Origin: Euborellia annulipes | Lineage: Eukaryota; Arthropoda; Insecta; Dermaptera; Anisolabididae | Length of the DNA: 64,000 nucleotides | NCBI GenBank assembly: GCA_023213315.1 | Contig: JAKCPI010015045.1 | Span: forward strand, 1-64,000 | Direction: 5' to 3' | Part shown: piece by piece, positions 47,160 to 58,200 of the stretch | Layout: the number at the start of each line of letters is the position of its first letter | Numbering within the stretch: the first letter of the stretch is position 1 | Made by a program: the position numbers and the translations under genes | Notes under the pieces: generated by a model | Told to the model about the DNA's origin: nothing | The model's input: the letters and a program-made list of their open reading frames with translations, nothing else | The model's database searches: none

Positions 47160-48780
47160 GGGGATGAAAATTTTTTTTTTAAATAATACCTTCAAATACT
47201 AGCAACGTTAAAGTTATTTGTGACTTGAAATTGATAGTTTAAGAAATATCTTGCTATCTGACTATTAATATATTTATTTCATAGATGCAGTTTTTAAAAA
47301 TAAAATTTTTACCTGTATATAGTTAGTAATAATTCATTTTTAAAGAAGAATAAAAGAAATTATTTTTATTTATTTTTTTTAACTTTTCATAAATTTTTTT
47401 TGAATAATATACACCTTGTTTGCAATGTATCAAGTGTTAAAACAATAAAAAATTCTATTACTCGGGAAATACACGTTTCCATTTTCAATGTATATAAAAT
47501 ATAGTTAGTAGAGGAAAAAAATAAATGTTTGAATTTATAGGGTTGTCTTCCGTACTCGAACATATAATAGGACAGTACAGGGTAATTCAAAATATGATGA
47601 AATGAAATAGACCTAATTATTACCACATGAAAATATTCGTTAATTAAAATGTAATTTTCATTCTCTGAATATAGAATATATGAAATGATAATTAGTGGGA
47701 TGATAATGAAATTTGTTTTTCTATTAAATATTTCCTAAAATTCATGAATGGCGTCATCCCAGTTTATCATGAATTTTTCACAAAAACATGATCAAATATT
47801 CAAATAAATATTCAATTTGCATATGGATTTTGTAAAAGAAAATCATTATTAATTATATGAAATTATTAAATACCGTGGGGGTATAAGAGTTAAAAAATAT
47901 ACAAACTTGCTTTGATCGGCACATAATACAAAATTAATATCTTTCTAAGAAAAATCTAATAAAATCGAGTTAGTGTTTTGAAAAAAGGTGTGATCATCGA
48001 AATATTTACAGAATAATATGAAAGGTCGTTGTTAATATTAGATAAACACACGACACAGATCTACAATGTTTATAATCATATCTCTTAATTAGTCTACTAA
48101 AATACATTCAAAAACAAGTTCAGAAATAATTCTAGTATATTCCTATATTTGGAAAATTAAATCATGATTTGTTGAGCCCTGCTGATGAAATATTTTTAGG
48201 CACGTGCCTGGATTAGCTATTTAAAGATTATTTAATAAAGATAATCAATTTGTTTTCTGAATGCAAAATAGCCTATCTCTTGAGAGCAATAAAACAAAAG
48301 CAAGATAACAATAGACTTATAGATGACACTTTTTGGAAGATGCCCGGGGACCAATTTACTTCAATTCTCATCCCCAGTCATGAAAACTTTCCTCCACATT
48401 ATAATATGAATCGATTCCCTCTAGAGAAGAGGGAGAATCTGCCTTATTATTATTATTACTGCCCTCTGTTCCAAAATTAATTAATTCTCCATTTACTTGG
48501 AAATTATTTATTATTCAGGGGGTGAGGCGGAGAAGATGAAAGGGGGTGGTGGAGGGGGGGGAATAAGAATATATCATTTATATTCATTTGACTAGATTTC
48601 GAATTAAATTTATTATAAACTTGTATTTAAGAAGATTTATTGACCTTAAATTCAACTTGCTTTATATGTCAGTTATCATACACGACCAAGCTTGAATAAA
48701 ATTTTGAAAAATAAATAAAAATATATAAATCAATGAAATCAGGGGCTGTTTGTTTATACTACAGGAAAGGAGCAGGAGCA
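47160..48780. other. AT-rich stretch, no gene seen
   Basis: Short frames only. One of 76 codons (48250-48480) is slightly less AT-biased than its surroundings but shows no recognisable domain or splice context. Confidence 0.5.
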
Positions 48781-48895
48781 GCCAAAAATATAAAGCCTAT
48801 TGCCTCATAAATAAATGAGACATTTCTGGTAAATTTTATTGCCCCATCATCAGTGATTCAAAATTGTTTAGGTCCCGGAGTTGGTCATATGGGGA

Positions 48896-49546
48896 CATAG
48901 GCGTAGCCAGAAATTTTTGATGGGGGGGTTTAGAATTATTTCTCCCCCCCCCCCCGACTAATAGGGCAGTATAAGGCGTCTAATGAAATATATGACTAGC
49001 CACTTACCCCACCTTCGCTTCGCCCCCCCCTGGACCCCCCCTCGAGGTGGTTCGGGCCCGCCCTTTCTTAATAAAGTGCCGCAATTTTTCAATCAACTCG
49101 TATCAGGCAATAAATAATGCAAATCTCTTAATTTTATGTATATGGCCCTAAAATACCGGGGTGCCTCTCTATGTGTTTCTCCTGACTCCTATCTCAGACC
49201 TCTTTAAAAAAAAATATAAAAAATTTATTTATATAATAATTTTTATTATTTTTCATTTGCGAGATTTAATCAATTTTAAGCGGCTTTAATTTTTTATAAA
49301 GCATAACAAAAATCAATTCTTTTCAATGGAAAAATTCTGAATTTTCTCGAATTTTTTGCGTTTTATTTAATTTTTTTTTTTTTTTAAGCTAGAGAAAATT
49401 ATTATATTTTACTTTCTCTTACCCTATATATGAAATATATAGAGAGAAAAAGTATTTTGTATTATAGAGCTTAAATATCTAGTCATGGCTTGGGTCCAAT
49501 GGGGGGGGTTTGGACCCCCCAAAACCCCCCCGTGGCTACGCCTATG
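48896..49546. mobile_element. hAT-type element with perfect 8-bp duplication
   Basis: The ends CATAGGCGTAGCCA and TGGCTACGCCTATG are inverted repeats. TATGGGGA flanks both sides (48888-48895 and 49547-49554). Subterminal G- and C-runs are typical of this group. A double-hairpin tail (49412-49452) lies inside. A worn second copy is at 58023-58200. No transposase is present. Confidence 0.9.
49412..49452. mobile_element. Solo tail hairpin inside a hAT-type element
   Basis: ACTTTCTCTTACCCTATATA followed by TGAAATATATAGAGAG forms the tail hairpin without head or body. The related element at 58023 has the same sequence at the same relative place, so it is an old, inherited part of this hAT family. 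Confidence 0.8.
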
Positions 49547-49773
49547 TATGGGGAGAATCATTTTCACTGAATAATAGAACCACTCGCCCTATGAAAACAT
49601 ATATATGAATGTATTGTGCCCATATGACCTAAAGAATTTTGAAGGACTGATGATGGTATAATAAAGTTTTCCCGAAATTTCTCATTAATTTGTGAAAAAC
49701 GGAGGCTTTAAATTTTATCTGAATCTGCTACTTTTCATGTTGTAAAAATATATAAATATCAATATAATTATTT

Positions 49774-50311
49774 AAGGCTGAACGCACACCAATCGAGCAA
49801 AAACGTTTTCGATCAAAATGTTTTGTCCAAGAGCAAAACGTTTTGCTCGATGCCAACGCGCACCGATCGAGTAAAATGTTTTATCATTGAGCAAATTGTT
49901 TTGTCATCGAGCATTTTGCTTCCAGAGCCATTTGGGTATCAAATAAATAAATAAGAATGCCTGAACCCCCAATATGTAAACTAAAAAATGAGTATCGTTT
50001 AGTCTTATATGGCCTGAGATGCAGAGAAGCCTGTGTGTGTGTGAATGGGAAAAAGTGTGAGTGTTTTTAAAAATTATAAAAAAAAATTATTTTGCTTCCA
50101 ATAGGCAGTTTGCTTCCAGTAATGTTTTGCTCGATACCAACGCACACCGATCGAGCAAAAACGTTTTCGGACAAAACATTTTGTTCGATGATGTCGAATT
50201 ATGTCCAATTGTGTTTTATCTCTTCGGTGTGCGTTGATCCATAGAAAAGCATTGAAAAAACAGTTTTAGGCAAAAACGTTTTTGCTCGATTGGTGTGCGT
50301 TCAGCCTTAAT
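49774..50311. mobile_element. Terminal-inverted-repeat element with CGAGCAAAA subrepeats
   Basis: The ends AAGGCTGAACGCACACCAAT and ATTGGTGTGCGTTCAGCCTT are inverted repeats. The interior repeats ATCGAGCAAAA, ACGTTTT and CAACGCACACCGATCGAG many times in both orientations. The class is not clear from the termini. A truncated SINE (49925-50088) is nested inside. There is no frame. Confidence 0.8.
49925..50088 (+). mobile_element. SINE family 1, 5'-truncated, with target duplication
   Basis: It begins in the family body (GAGCCATTTGGGTATCAAAT), lacking the tRNA head, and runs through CCTGAACCCCC and the TG-rich tail to an A-rich end. ATTTTGCTTCCA flanks it on both sides (49913-49924, 50089-50100), an exact 12-bp duplication. 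5' truncation with duplications is typical of LINE-driven insertion. Confidence 0.85.
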
Positions 50312-51124
50312 AAAAATTGAGTTTCTATTTAGGCTAATTTGAAATGAGTTATTAGTAGAGAGCGAAAAAAAAGTATTTTGACTTTTGTCAATTTTGAGAC
50401 TTAACCTGATTTTCTTAAATATCAATAAATTTACATATTAAACTTATTTTTTTTTTAAATTCAAGGAAGGGTGCCCCTAGTGGGTAAAGTTAATTCCCAA
50501 CTTCAATAATCAGTAGTTATTCCCAAAGCCCCGTAGGGGTGCCGTGAACTTTAAAAAGTTGGGAAACTCTGCTATAGACGAAGCATTCTGCTAAAAAAAT
50601 CATTTAAAAGTCTATATTTCCACGGATACCTGCTAGAAGATAAAAATATTATTCTAAAACACCGCCAGCAAAAAGTTATCATCGTCAAGAATGACATTGT
50701 CATTTTCATTTTGTTCACCTCTAGTTAGAACCCTTTAAGCATATCATTTCTTTACCGCATTTCATCTCTCGTTCTTTATAAGAATGTCTCTGCTCTATCT
50801 AATTTATCTTGAATCTTTTTATTGTATTTATTTCAAATGACCACTTTTTTTTAACAAAAATCTTTCAGTTTTTATATTGAAGGACCATTTTCTGTTAATA
50901 GATATAAATTTAAGTTTTAAATGGATTCATTAACTTATATCTTTTTTTTTTTTTAAGAAATAAAAAAAATTTTATTCCGGGTTTTTAAAATAACAAATTG
51001 CGATCCATTAACAAAGGAAAAACAATCCCCTTTAAAGTAAAAAGGAAATTAGCCATAAGAGTTGAGATGTAACTGGACAGATCATACATATTTCAATTCA
51101 TAATAATATATTGTTAAAGTAGTG

Positions 51125-51219
51125 ATTGCTGACCTGTATAAAGCCCTGGAGATGAGTGAATTAACATAAATCTTCAAAGATGGATGGATGCTTATGCGAT
51201 CAATTCGAGTCCATTTCAC
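51125..51219 (+). repeat. Low-copy ~100-bp repeat, copy 2
   Basis: This is the counterpart of 46444-46542, with ATTGCTGACCTGTATAAAGC, CATAAATCTTCAAAGATGG, TGCTTATGCGATCAA and GTCCATTTCA. The two copies differ by scattered substitutions and small indels. Confidence 0.7.
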
Positions 51220-51662
51220 ATTTGATGCTTTCTTGTTTCACCTAAAACAAATAAATTTAAAAAAAATTAATTGTAAAAAAAATGCTGTTTTTAATCAACT
51301 TTTAGTCTTATATTCTAGATTTTAAAAGATATTTTTTATATTATTTACGATACATGAGATCAGGCATATTTATTATTTAAAGGATTTAAATAAATATTCA
51401 AAGGATTGTCAAAGGATGTTCATATCTCTTTTTACTTTTTACTCTTCTTACCCTATATTTTGTGTTCTAACCTTCTCGCTCAAAAATCATAACTCGTTCA
51501 AGTTTAAAAAAATCCTTGAAATTAACAAAAAAGATTGCGATATTTATTATTTAATTTTATTTAAACAAACATGAAGAACCTTTATTTGCCTCAGGTTAAA
51601 GAAAGGATTGAATAAATCATTTATTTTAATTTATATAGATGCCCTCGGGGCTTGCTGTAGAG

Positions 51663-52107
51663 CAGTGGTTTCCAAACTTTATGTTAAAAGGCCTCCCTTA
51701 AAAATATTTAATCATAAGGCGCCTCCCCCCCCCCCCATATTTTTTAAAATAATGCAAAAAGAAAAATTTTTAATGCTAAAAAATATAAATTTATATTAAA
51801 GCGGAGTCAAAAAAAAAATTCCTAGTCATATGTAGCCAAAATTATTGTGACGTTTCGGCCTTCTTAAGAGCCGGAGGCGACAATAAATGAAATTTTAGTT
51901 TTGTATGAAAAAAGCCAATTTTAATTTTGAAATTAAAATTTCATTTATTCTCGCCTCCGGCCCTAGACTAGTGGCCTAAACGTCACAATAAAAGAAATAA
52001 TTTTGGCTGAGTTTGGAAAATTGTTCGCTGTGGCTAATATTCGCGCCTCCCCTTAGACTAGTCCGCGGCCCCCTAGGTAGGCGCGCCTCACCGTTTGGAA
52101 AACGCTG
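51663..52107. mobile_element. hAT-type element with perfect 8-bp duplication
   Basis: The ends CAGTGGTTTCCAAAC and GTTTGGAAAACGCTG are inverted repeats matching at 13 of 15. CTGTAGAG occurs at 51655-51662 and 52108-52115 as an exact 8-bp target duplication. Subterminal GGCGCCTCC and GGCGCGCC blocks are inverted. A foldback element is nested inside. Confidence 0.93.
51833..52007. mobile_element. Foldback element nested in the hAT-type element
   Basis: AGCCAAAATTATTGTGACGT pairs with ACGTCACAATAAAAG and AATAATTTTGGCT, and GCCGGAGGCGA with TCGCCTCCGGC. GACGTTTCGGCC and GGCCTAAACGTC are the motif ends. Confidence 0.85.
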
Positions 52108-53109
52108 CTGTAGAGGTTAGCCTGCTAACCTCGTATTCCAAACGCGACGTTCGGACCCCAGGCAGTCCGATGATTTTACTTAAGCCAAATGGATACCAAA
52201 TGGCTTAAATAAGAATGCCTGGACCCCATATAAGTATATTAAATCAATAACGGTTATCGTAAATATCTTATATGGCCTGAGTTGCCAAAAAGACAGTGTG
52301 AATGTGTGTGTGAGTGTGAATGAGAAAAAAGTGTGAATGTTTTTTTTTTTTTATAAAAAAAAAAAAAAAAAAAAAAAAAATTTAAATAGATAAAAAAAGG
52401 TGCTCATAAAATAAAAGAATTAAAAATATAAAAATAAATCAAACAGGTTCAGAGACAAGAGAGAGATAGTCATTATATTTCCCAGCATTCAAAAAAAGTG
52501 ATTGAGTTAATTAAAAAAAAAATTCTTAAAAAATAATATTTTCAACTACGTAAAATAATATACGTGTAAATATATTTTAATAATTTATTATGCATTATGA
52601 ACGGTTGTATTCTATATTCCTTTTTTACGGTGTAGCAATTGACTACTCATCCCTCAAGAACATCAAATTTGTCCACATTTTGTCTACAAATATTATCAAG
52701 GTTTTCTTAAAAAAAAATTTCTGATTCACTTTTTCACTTGTATTAATTGAATCCAATTTTAATGCATGTGCAATCAATGTTCTATTCAAATAACTATATA
52801 ACCTATAATATTTTAATTATTAATAGGTTTTAAATTAATTTATATTATCACAATGGCAACAAATTGTTGAAATCAATTTGCTACTTGTTGAAAAATTATA
52901 TTTGAAGAGAGATTATATTTATTTATTCTTTGGAATTAAGCTATCTGTTAATGATTTGAAAAAATGAACCAAAATCAATTCTTCTATTTTTAAAGGTAAT
53001 TATAAAGTGATTAACATGAAAATCACACAAAATAAAGATAATCAATTACATTTTCAAATAATGATAATAATAATGGTATTTACCAATTTTTTGGATGCAA
53101 AATGAGAGA

Positions 53110-53300
53110 GGTTTTAAATCAGTGTAGTTAGTCGGTCGGCATCCACTCGAGGAGTGAGGGGAAAGGGCGCGAAGAAGCCAAAGGCGGGAGAGAGAGAGAG
53201 AGAGAGAGAGGCGTCGGAGGGAGTGGGGGAAGAAAAGATGCGAAGGAGCCAAAGGCTGGATAGAGGGGGCGACGGAAGGAGTGGGAGGGAGATGAGCGGC
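53110..53300 (+). other. GC-rich, purine-rich island
   Basis: About 190 bases with GC content well above half stand in very AT-rich surroundings and contain many CpG. A (GA)n tract lies at 53187-53209. Two imperfect tandem units are visible (GAAGAAGCCAAAGGCGGGAG then GTCGGAGGGAGTGGG; GCGAAGGAGCCAAAGGCTGG then CGGAAGGAGTGGGAGGGAGA). It could be a promoter-type CpG/GAGA element or an imported repeat. No gene is seen beside it. Confidence 0.5.
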
Positions 53301-53619
53301 GAGTCGCTCAGCTCTAATGCTAAAAATAGAATTGCTATTATTTAAAAGTCATTGTTAAAAAAAAAAAAAAAAAAAATAGAAAATTGCTTAAAAAAATCAT
53401 CTGAATGAAAAGAGCAAATATTAATATAGAATAAAAAAAAAAAAAAAGAAATAAAGGGTCAGCATCCAAACTTTGTAGAGTCATATAAATGTATTATTTA
53501 TTTATAATGTTTATTATTTTTAATTCACTTTTTGGATTCAATTTATATTGAAATATCAATAAGGATATATTTTATATATTTTTCTATGAAGAGTAGAAGA
53601 ATGGCTGTGGTGATGATTG

Positions 53620-53772
53620 AAGAAAGGAACTCTATGAGTAGGGCAGCCAGCGAAAATAAAAAACCTTTATATTATTTCGTCTACGTTTCGGGAACAGTTC
53701 CCGAAACGTAGACGAAATAATATAAAGGTTTTTTATTTTCGCTGGCTGCCCTACTCATAGAGTTCCTTTCTT
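53620..53772. mobile_element. Perfect 153-bp palindrome, foldback type
   Basis: The arms of 76 bp are exactly complementary around a single central base (53696). It contains GGGCAGCCAGC and CGTTTCGGGAAC, so it belongs with the other foldbacks but has no spacer at all. Confidence 0.9.
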
Positions 53773-53799
53773 ATATATTTTTCTAATTAAAAAAGAATC

Positions 53800-54010
53800 T
53801 ATTTATATAATTCGCTAATGTCGCGTCTGTCCGTCTGTCTGTCTGTCACGCTCTATTTGGGCAACTTCCCGTTGGATTTTCAAAAAGAAATTTTTTATGC
53901 TTAAAGAGGACCTTCTAGGGATTACAGGAAAATTATTTTCATCCCGAAATTCCTATAACTTTTTGAGTAATTAATTCTTAAAGTTATGATTTCTTCCATA
54001 GGAAATGTAT
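53800..54010 (+). mobile_element. Unclassified element fragment
   Basis: The sequence after TATATAATTCGCTAATGTCG has TCTGTCCGTCTGTCTGTC, then GGGCAACTTCCCGTTGG and CTATAACTTTTTGAGTAATT, an arrangement seen at the start of many non-autonomous arthropod elements. Boundaries are unclear. Confidence 0.35.
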
Positions 54011-54122
54011 AGTGAAGTATTTATGTATGCTTTCCATTTGTGTATTCTATGAATGTAAACAAATTCTCAAGCAGGCACTGGATTGGAATCGTAATAATTT
54101 TTTTTTTTTCATAATTAAGAAA

Positions 54123-54285
54123 AGACGGGTTCTCGGACTTGGCGTAGTTGGCAGAGCTCCTGCTTTGTATACCAAGGGTCAAGGATTCGGATCTCAGGCA
54201 GTCCGATGATTTTATTTAAGCCATTTGGATACCAAATGACTTAAATAAGAATGACTGGACCCCCCCAATAGATAGATGTATTTAT
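54123..54285 (+). mobile_element. SINE family 1, partial
   Basis: The tRNA-like head (GGACTTGGCGTAGTTGGCAG, then GGATTCGGATCTCAGGC) leads to AGTCCGATGATTTTATTTAA and GACTGGACCCCCC. The TG-rich tail is missing. Confidence 0.75.
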
Positions 54286-54862
54286 TTTGTGGCAACCTAT
54301 AATATAACTGTTTATATTCGCCTAATATATTTCCCATTTCATTCACCTTTGATATGCAAATATTTTTTCCAAACGGGAGAGATGTGGGCAGCAGCACCTG
54401 AAAAACATTTCCAGATCAATGCCCTCCCTCCCATTTTAGGAAAATCACACATAATTTCGAGATAATCACAAATTACAATAAAAAATTTTGAGTTTTATGT
54501 ATTTTCCCTTTAATCAAAAATATATTTATTTACTAATATTATTAAAAATACTATTGGTATTTATTAGTATTTTATGAAATCAAATTGTAATATATTTTGC
54601 TTAAAAAAAAAAATTCCCTGAATGTTCCGATTATACTTAAATATCTAAATATAAATCCATTTAGCCCGGATGAACTTATGACCCCAACAAATTTACTCTG
54701 ACTAAATTAGAGCTCAGAATAAAGAGAAAGAGGGATTTCAAAGTGAATGAATATTTAATATTTCTCTTTTTAGACTATATCCCACTCTTGATTTTATTTT
54801 TAGAGGAATTATTATAGAAATAAAACATGATTTAGTTATTCAAAAATAACTTTTTTATTTTT

Positions 54863-55408
54863 ACTTTCTCTTCCTCTATATATAATTATATATTAATAAA
54901 TAGAGAGAGAAAGTATTGGATTCATGTCCAAAATTTGATGTCGAGATTTTGATGGATATAGGTACAGTACATTTCAATTTTAAGCATGAAGGAATTGAGC
55001 TACCTATGAGGCTGAAATTTTATATTTATGTTAGACATACCACTGGAGCGTGAAAATAAGCTTTTAAACAAGATCGGCCTAAAAGTACTAGTACTTTACT
55101 GATGTACTTCTTCAGTTTTTTTTCGATTTACTTAAAATTCGCTCTATTTTAATTAAAATTCAAAAATCAATTATTTTTTAGATGCTCTTTCAAATGTATA
55201 TTCTCATTTTGCCCTCAAAATTGTTTGAAGCACACTTTACTCTTGTGCTTCATAGATAAGATAGGAGAAATGGTTGCCATGGTAACAAAATATAAATATT
55301 TTCCCTTATAAATTTTATTACATCTTGAATTCCACTACAAGTATATCGGTTGAAACTAATCATATGTCAAAACCAAAAATCTGGTGCGACCAGTCACACC
55401 AGATCTTT
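54863..55408 (-). mobile_element. Double-hairpin element with shortened head
   Basis: The tail (54863-54912) is followed by a body with an internal deletion around the simple stretch and ends in the compact head (55375-55408, AAAAATCTGGTGCGACCAGT, CACACCAGATC). Confidence 0.85.
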
Positions 55409-55475
55409 TTGTTTGGTTTGTTTCAAAAGTTTAAAAGTGAAACATCTCAGAACTATACAATATCTGCGTCTGACC

Positions 55476-55707
55476 CAGGGGCGGGGTCGTACCGAGACAG
55501 TTGGGGGCCTGGGGCGTCAGTAGAGGAGGAGACCTATATACATTTTGTACCAGAGGTGTATATTGAATTTTTCGGGAGAACTTATTTTTAAATATCTCCC
55601 TCCTCCATACACAAAAATATTTCTGTGGCCCGTGCTCTCTCAAAGATAAATATTTGGAGGCCCATGCCGCCTCGGAGCCTCCCCCCCCCCCCCCTCGTAC
55701 GTCCCTG
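55476..55707. mobile_element. hAT-type miniature element
   Basis: The ends CAGGGGCGGGGTCGTACC and CGTACGTCCCTG are imperfect inverted repeats. The flanks GTCTGACC and GTACGACC match at 6 of 8, a worn target duplication. C-runs lie next to the right end. There is no frame. Confidence 0.65.
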
Positions 55708-56537
55708 GTACGACCCCTTCATTTATCCACTTATAAAATATAAAAAAAAATATTCATTTTGATGTTTAATGAAATTATACTTTTTTTCTTGGTATTTTTC
55801 ATACATTTAATTTAATAAAATGTTTCTTTTAGGTGATACCAAGAAAAAAAAAACAGGTAATTCAATTTAACCCCAGCCGCTTGTCTATCTTTCAATAGGG
55901 ACTAAAATGAGAAAGAGAGAGTGAGAGAAGGGAAAGGGACAAATTGGCAAAAGTCCTAGTAGCAACAAGAGCGGAAAATCAAAGATTAACTCTCAACGAA
56001 ACGTTGTTGATTGGACATAGCCCAAGGCTCCCTTTTATCAGCTCTTGGAACTTATTATTAAATCATTCATGTTCTTTTAAAATAATTTATCATCATATTA
56101 CTTTAATAAAAATCCTAATTTTTTTCTCGGCATTTGAGAAGTCGTTCGCAGTCAGAGGGTAGAGATAAAACCTTATAATCCTGAGTTAGTAATAGACCTA
56201 TTTATTAGATATTTAATCGATATTTAATGTTATATGAGATATAAAATTAACTTGCTACCTATTAACCTCATTAATCTCTTTCTCACTGATCGTTAAATAT
56301 TTTTATTAAGTTATTAATTGTTTTACAAAAAAAAAAAAATTAAAATTAAGAGATGTTTCGGCTAAACTTTATTTATCAATCGTCAGCCTAGGAATTATTC
56401 ACATAAATACATGGACCATTTGTATTTGTTTAATTAAATGCTTCTAAAAAGTCGATTATTTAGCTACTACCTAAAAGCATTTCTCAGACTGCATCTTCAC
56501 CATTCAAATAAAATTTTTTCTTACTTTCTGTTTTTTT

Positions 56538-56880
56538 AACTTTGCCCACCAACCAGAGGTTGGACAGGTAAAGTTAATGTAATCGTAAAAAAAAATTGAA
56601 ATTTTTCTGAAGCTGCTAAAATGCGTTTTGAGGTCCCCCCCCTGAATCCATTTAAGTAGTTTTTGGAATGATGTCTGTGTGTGTGTCTGTGGTAATTTTT
56701 TTCGTCAACGAAAACTCAAAAACTATTTGTTCAATTGTTTAGAAATTTTGCACCCATAAACTAGGGGTAGAGGCCAAGAACTGAAAAGCTTTTGGTAAAC
56801 ATCGGACAATTAGGGGGCGCTCTAGTGGGGGCCAATATTTTTTTCTTACATAACCTATAAGTTTTTTTTTTAATTTAACT
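56538..56880 (-). mobile_element. Distant relative of the double-hairpin element
   Basis: It starts with a tail-like hairpin of different sequence (AACTTTGCCCACCAACC, AGA, GGTTGGACAGGTAAAGTT). The same order of body features follows: TTTTGAGGTCCCCCCCTGAA, a TGTCTGTGTGTGTGTCTGTG stretch, and AAAACTCAAAAACTATTTG. The other end is not defined (GGGGGCGCTCTAGTGGGGGC near 56812). Confidence 0.5.
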
Positions 56881-57159
56881 GTCATTTAAAGAGAAGTCGC
56901 AAACTAATGGGGGGTCAGCGCGTTCTAGGTTGGGAAACAGGGCTGAATAGAATCAAGAAATTATGAATAAACGAAATATATTTGATTGAAAATATTGTGA
57001 GATGAATTTTATTTAAATTCCTTGAAAGATTCGTTATCGCCTTCAATCTGACAGATAGGCATCCATCCATACTCCCAAGTAAAACTGGTTCCGCGAAGAG
57101 GGCGATGCAGGCACTCAAACTTTCTATGAGTTTTTTTGTGAAGTTAAATATACCCATAT

Positions 57160-58020
57160 TTGATCAATTCTCAGTAATATAACATATATTTGTATGAAAT
57201 CAAACAGTGAATGTGAAAATTATATCCACGATTCGCTAATCCTCTTAAACACAAACAACATTTATAGATCAGTTCCAAGGATCAAAACACAAAAATTATA
57301 ATGCAAATGAAAATATATTTTTTTTTCTACCTTCCTTTTAGGAGGATATAAAAATATATTATTAAAACATTGAAGGGGATTTTAAAAAAAAGTTGAGCCA
57401 TAATTATAACAACCACTGTGAAATAAGTGATTTAAAATTTAAAATGAAATAAAACTAAAGATAAGAAAAATGCTGAATTCATTATTCGAGCATCCTTTAA
57501 TTAAAAGTTTAAAAAAATATATTTATATACATGTTAAATATTTTATCAGAAAAAAATCCCATAATTCCTTATCAAATACTTCAAGCGTAATGAGAACTTT
57601 TTTTTTTTGTTTTTAAATTCGTTAGACAAAAAAGTCAAAGGACAAATTAAATTAGAGTAAGATTATTTATGACTATTTGCAGTATGAAAATTTATGTTTT
57701 GATAACATGACTGAGAAATATAAGTTATTGTTTATTAAAAGTGAAACAACAACATAAGCAACAGTTGTTGAGTTTATTAAAAATTTTATTATTTGTCCCA
57801 ACGTTTATTAAATTTTACATGTATTTAAATATCTAATATATAAAAAAAAAAAAATAGAAATGGATTGTAATATAAACTTATGCAGTTTATTGAAAATAAT
57901 TCTTCTTATAAGAATTCGATCAATGTTATAACCTATATGTAGATCTATATCGACTAATCGGTGATATTGATAAAAGTTTATACTATTAATGGTAGAAAAA
58001 TCATATTATAGTGAATTTTG
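57160..58020. other. AT-rich stretch, no gene seen
   Basis: Poly-A/T tracts and short frames only; nothing shared with the rest of the window. Confidence 0.5.
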
Positions 58021-58022
58021 AT

Positions 58023-58200
58023 AGTCGTAGACAGAAATTTTTGATGGGGGGGGTTCAAGAAAGTTTGTTCAAAAATTTGAAAAATTTAAGAATTTTTTAG
58101 GGTATTTATAAATCATTTTTTTTTTATATTTTACTTTTTCTTACCCTATATGGAATACTAGAGTTTAATAGATTCGGAACTGGGCAGAGAATGATCGAAT
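58023..58200. mobile_element. Worn copy of the CATAGGCGTAGCCA hAT-type element
   Basis: TAGTCGTAGACAGAAATTTT and TGATGGGGGGGGTT match the left end of 48896-49546. ATTTTACTTTTTCTTACCCT and ATATGGAATACTAGAG match its internal tail-hairpin region. The right end is lost. Confidence 0.6.

Larger units (their letters stand above)
48783..49711. mobile_element. Foldback element split by a hAT-type element
   Basis: The left arm (GCAGCCAAAAATATAAAGCC ... CATCATCAGTGATTC ... GGTCATATGGGGA) pairs with the right arm (CCCATATGACC ... GGACTGATGATGGTATAATA ... GGAGGCTTTAAATTTT). The two arms are about 100 bp. The element at 48896-49546 landed in its centre. Confidence 0.7.
51641..52360 (+). mobile_element. 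SINE family 1, split by a hAT-type element
   Basis: The SINE head GCCCTCGGGGCTTGCTGTAG is interrupted at 51662. It resumes at 52116 with GTTAGCCTGCTAACCTCG, GTTCGGACCCCAGGCAGTCC, the family body and the TG-rich tail, followed by T and A runs. The parts match the intact SINE at 58498-58738 once the insert is removed. Confidence 0.88.

Noticed and set aside
55831..55856. Micro-exon between TTTCTTTTAG and CAGGTAATTC
   Set aside because: GGTGATACCAAGAAAAAA is an inverted copy of TTTTTTTCTTGGTATTT 50 bases upstream, so the signals belong to a small hairpin repeat.
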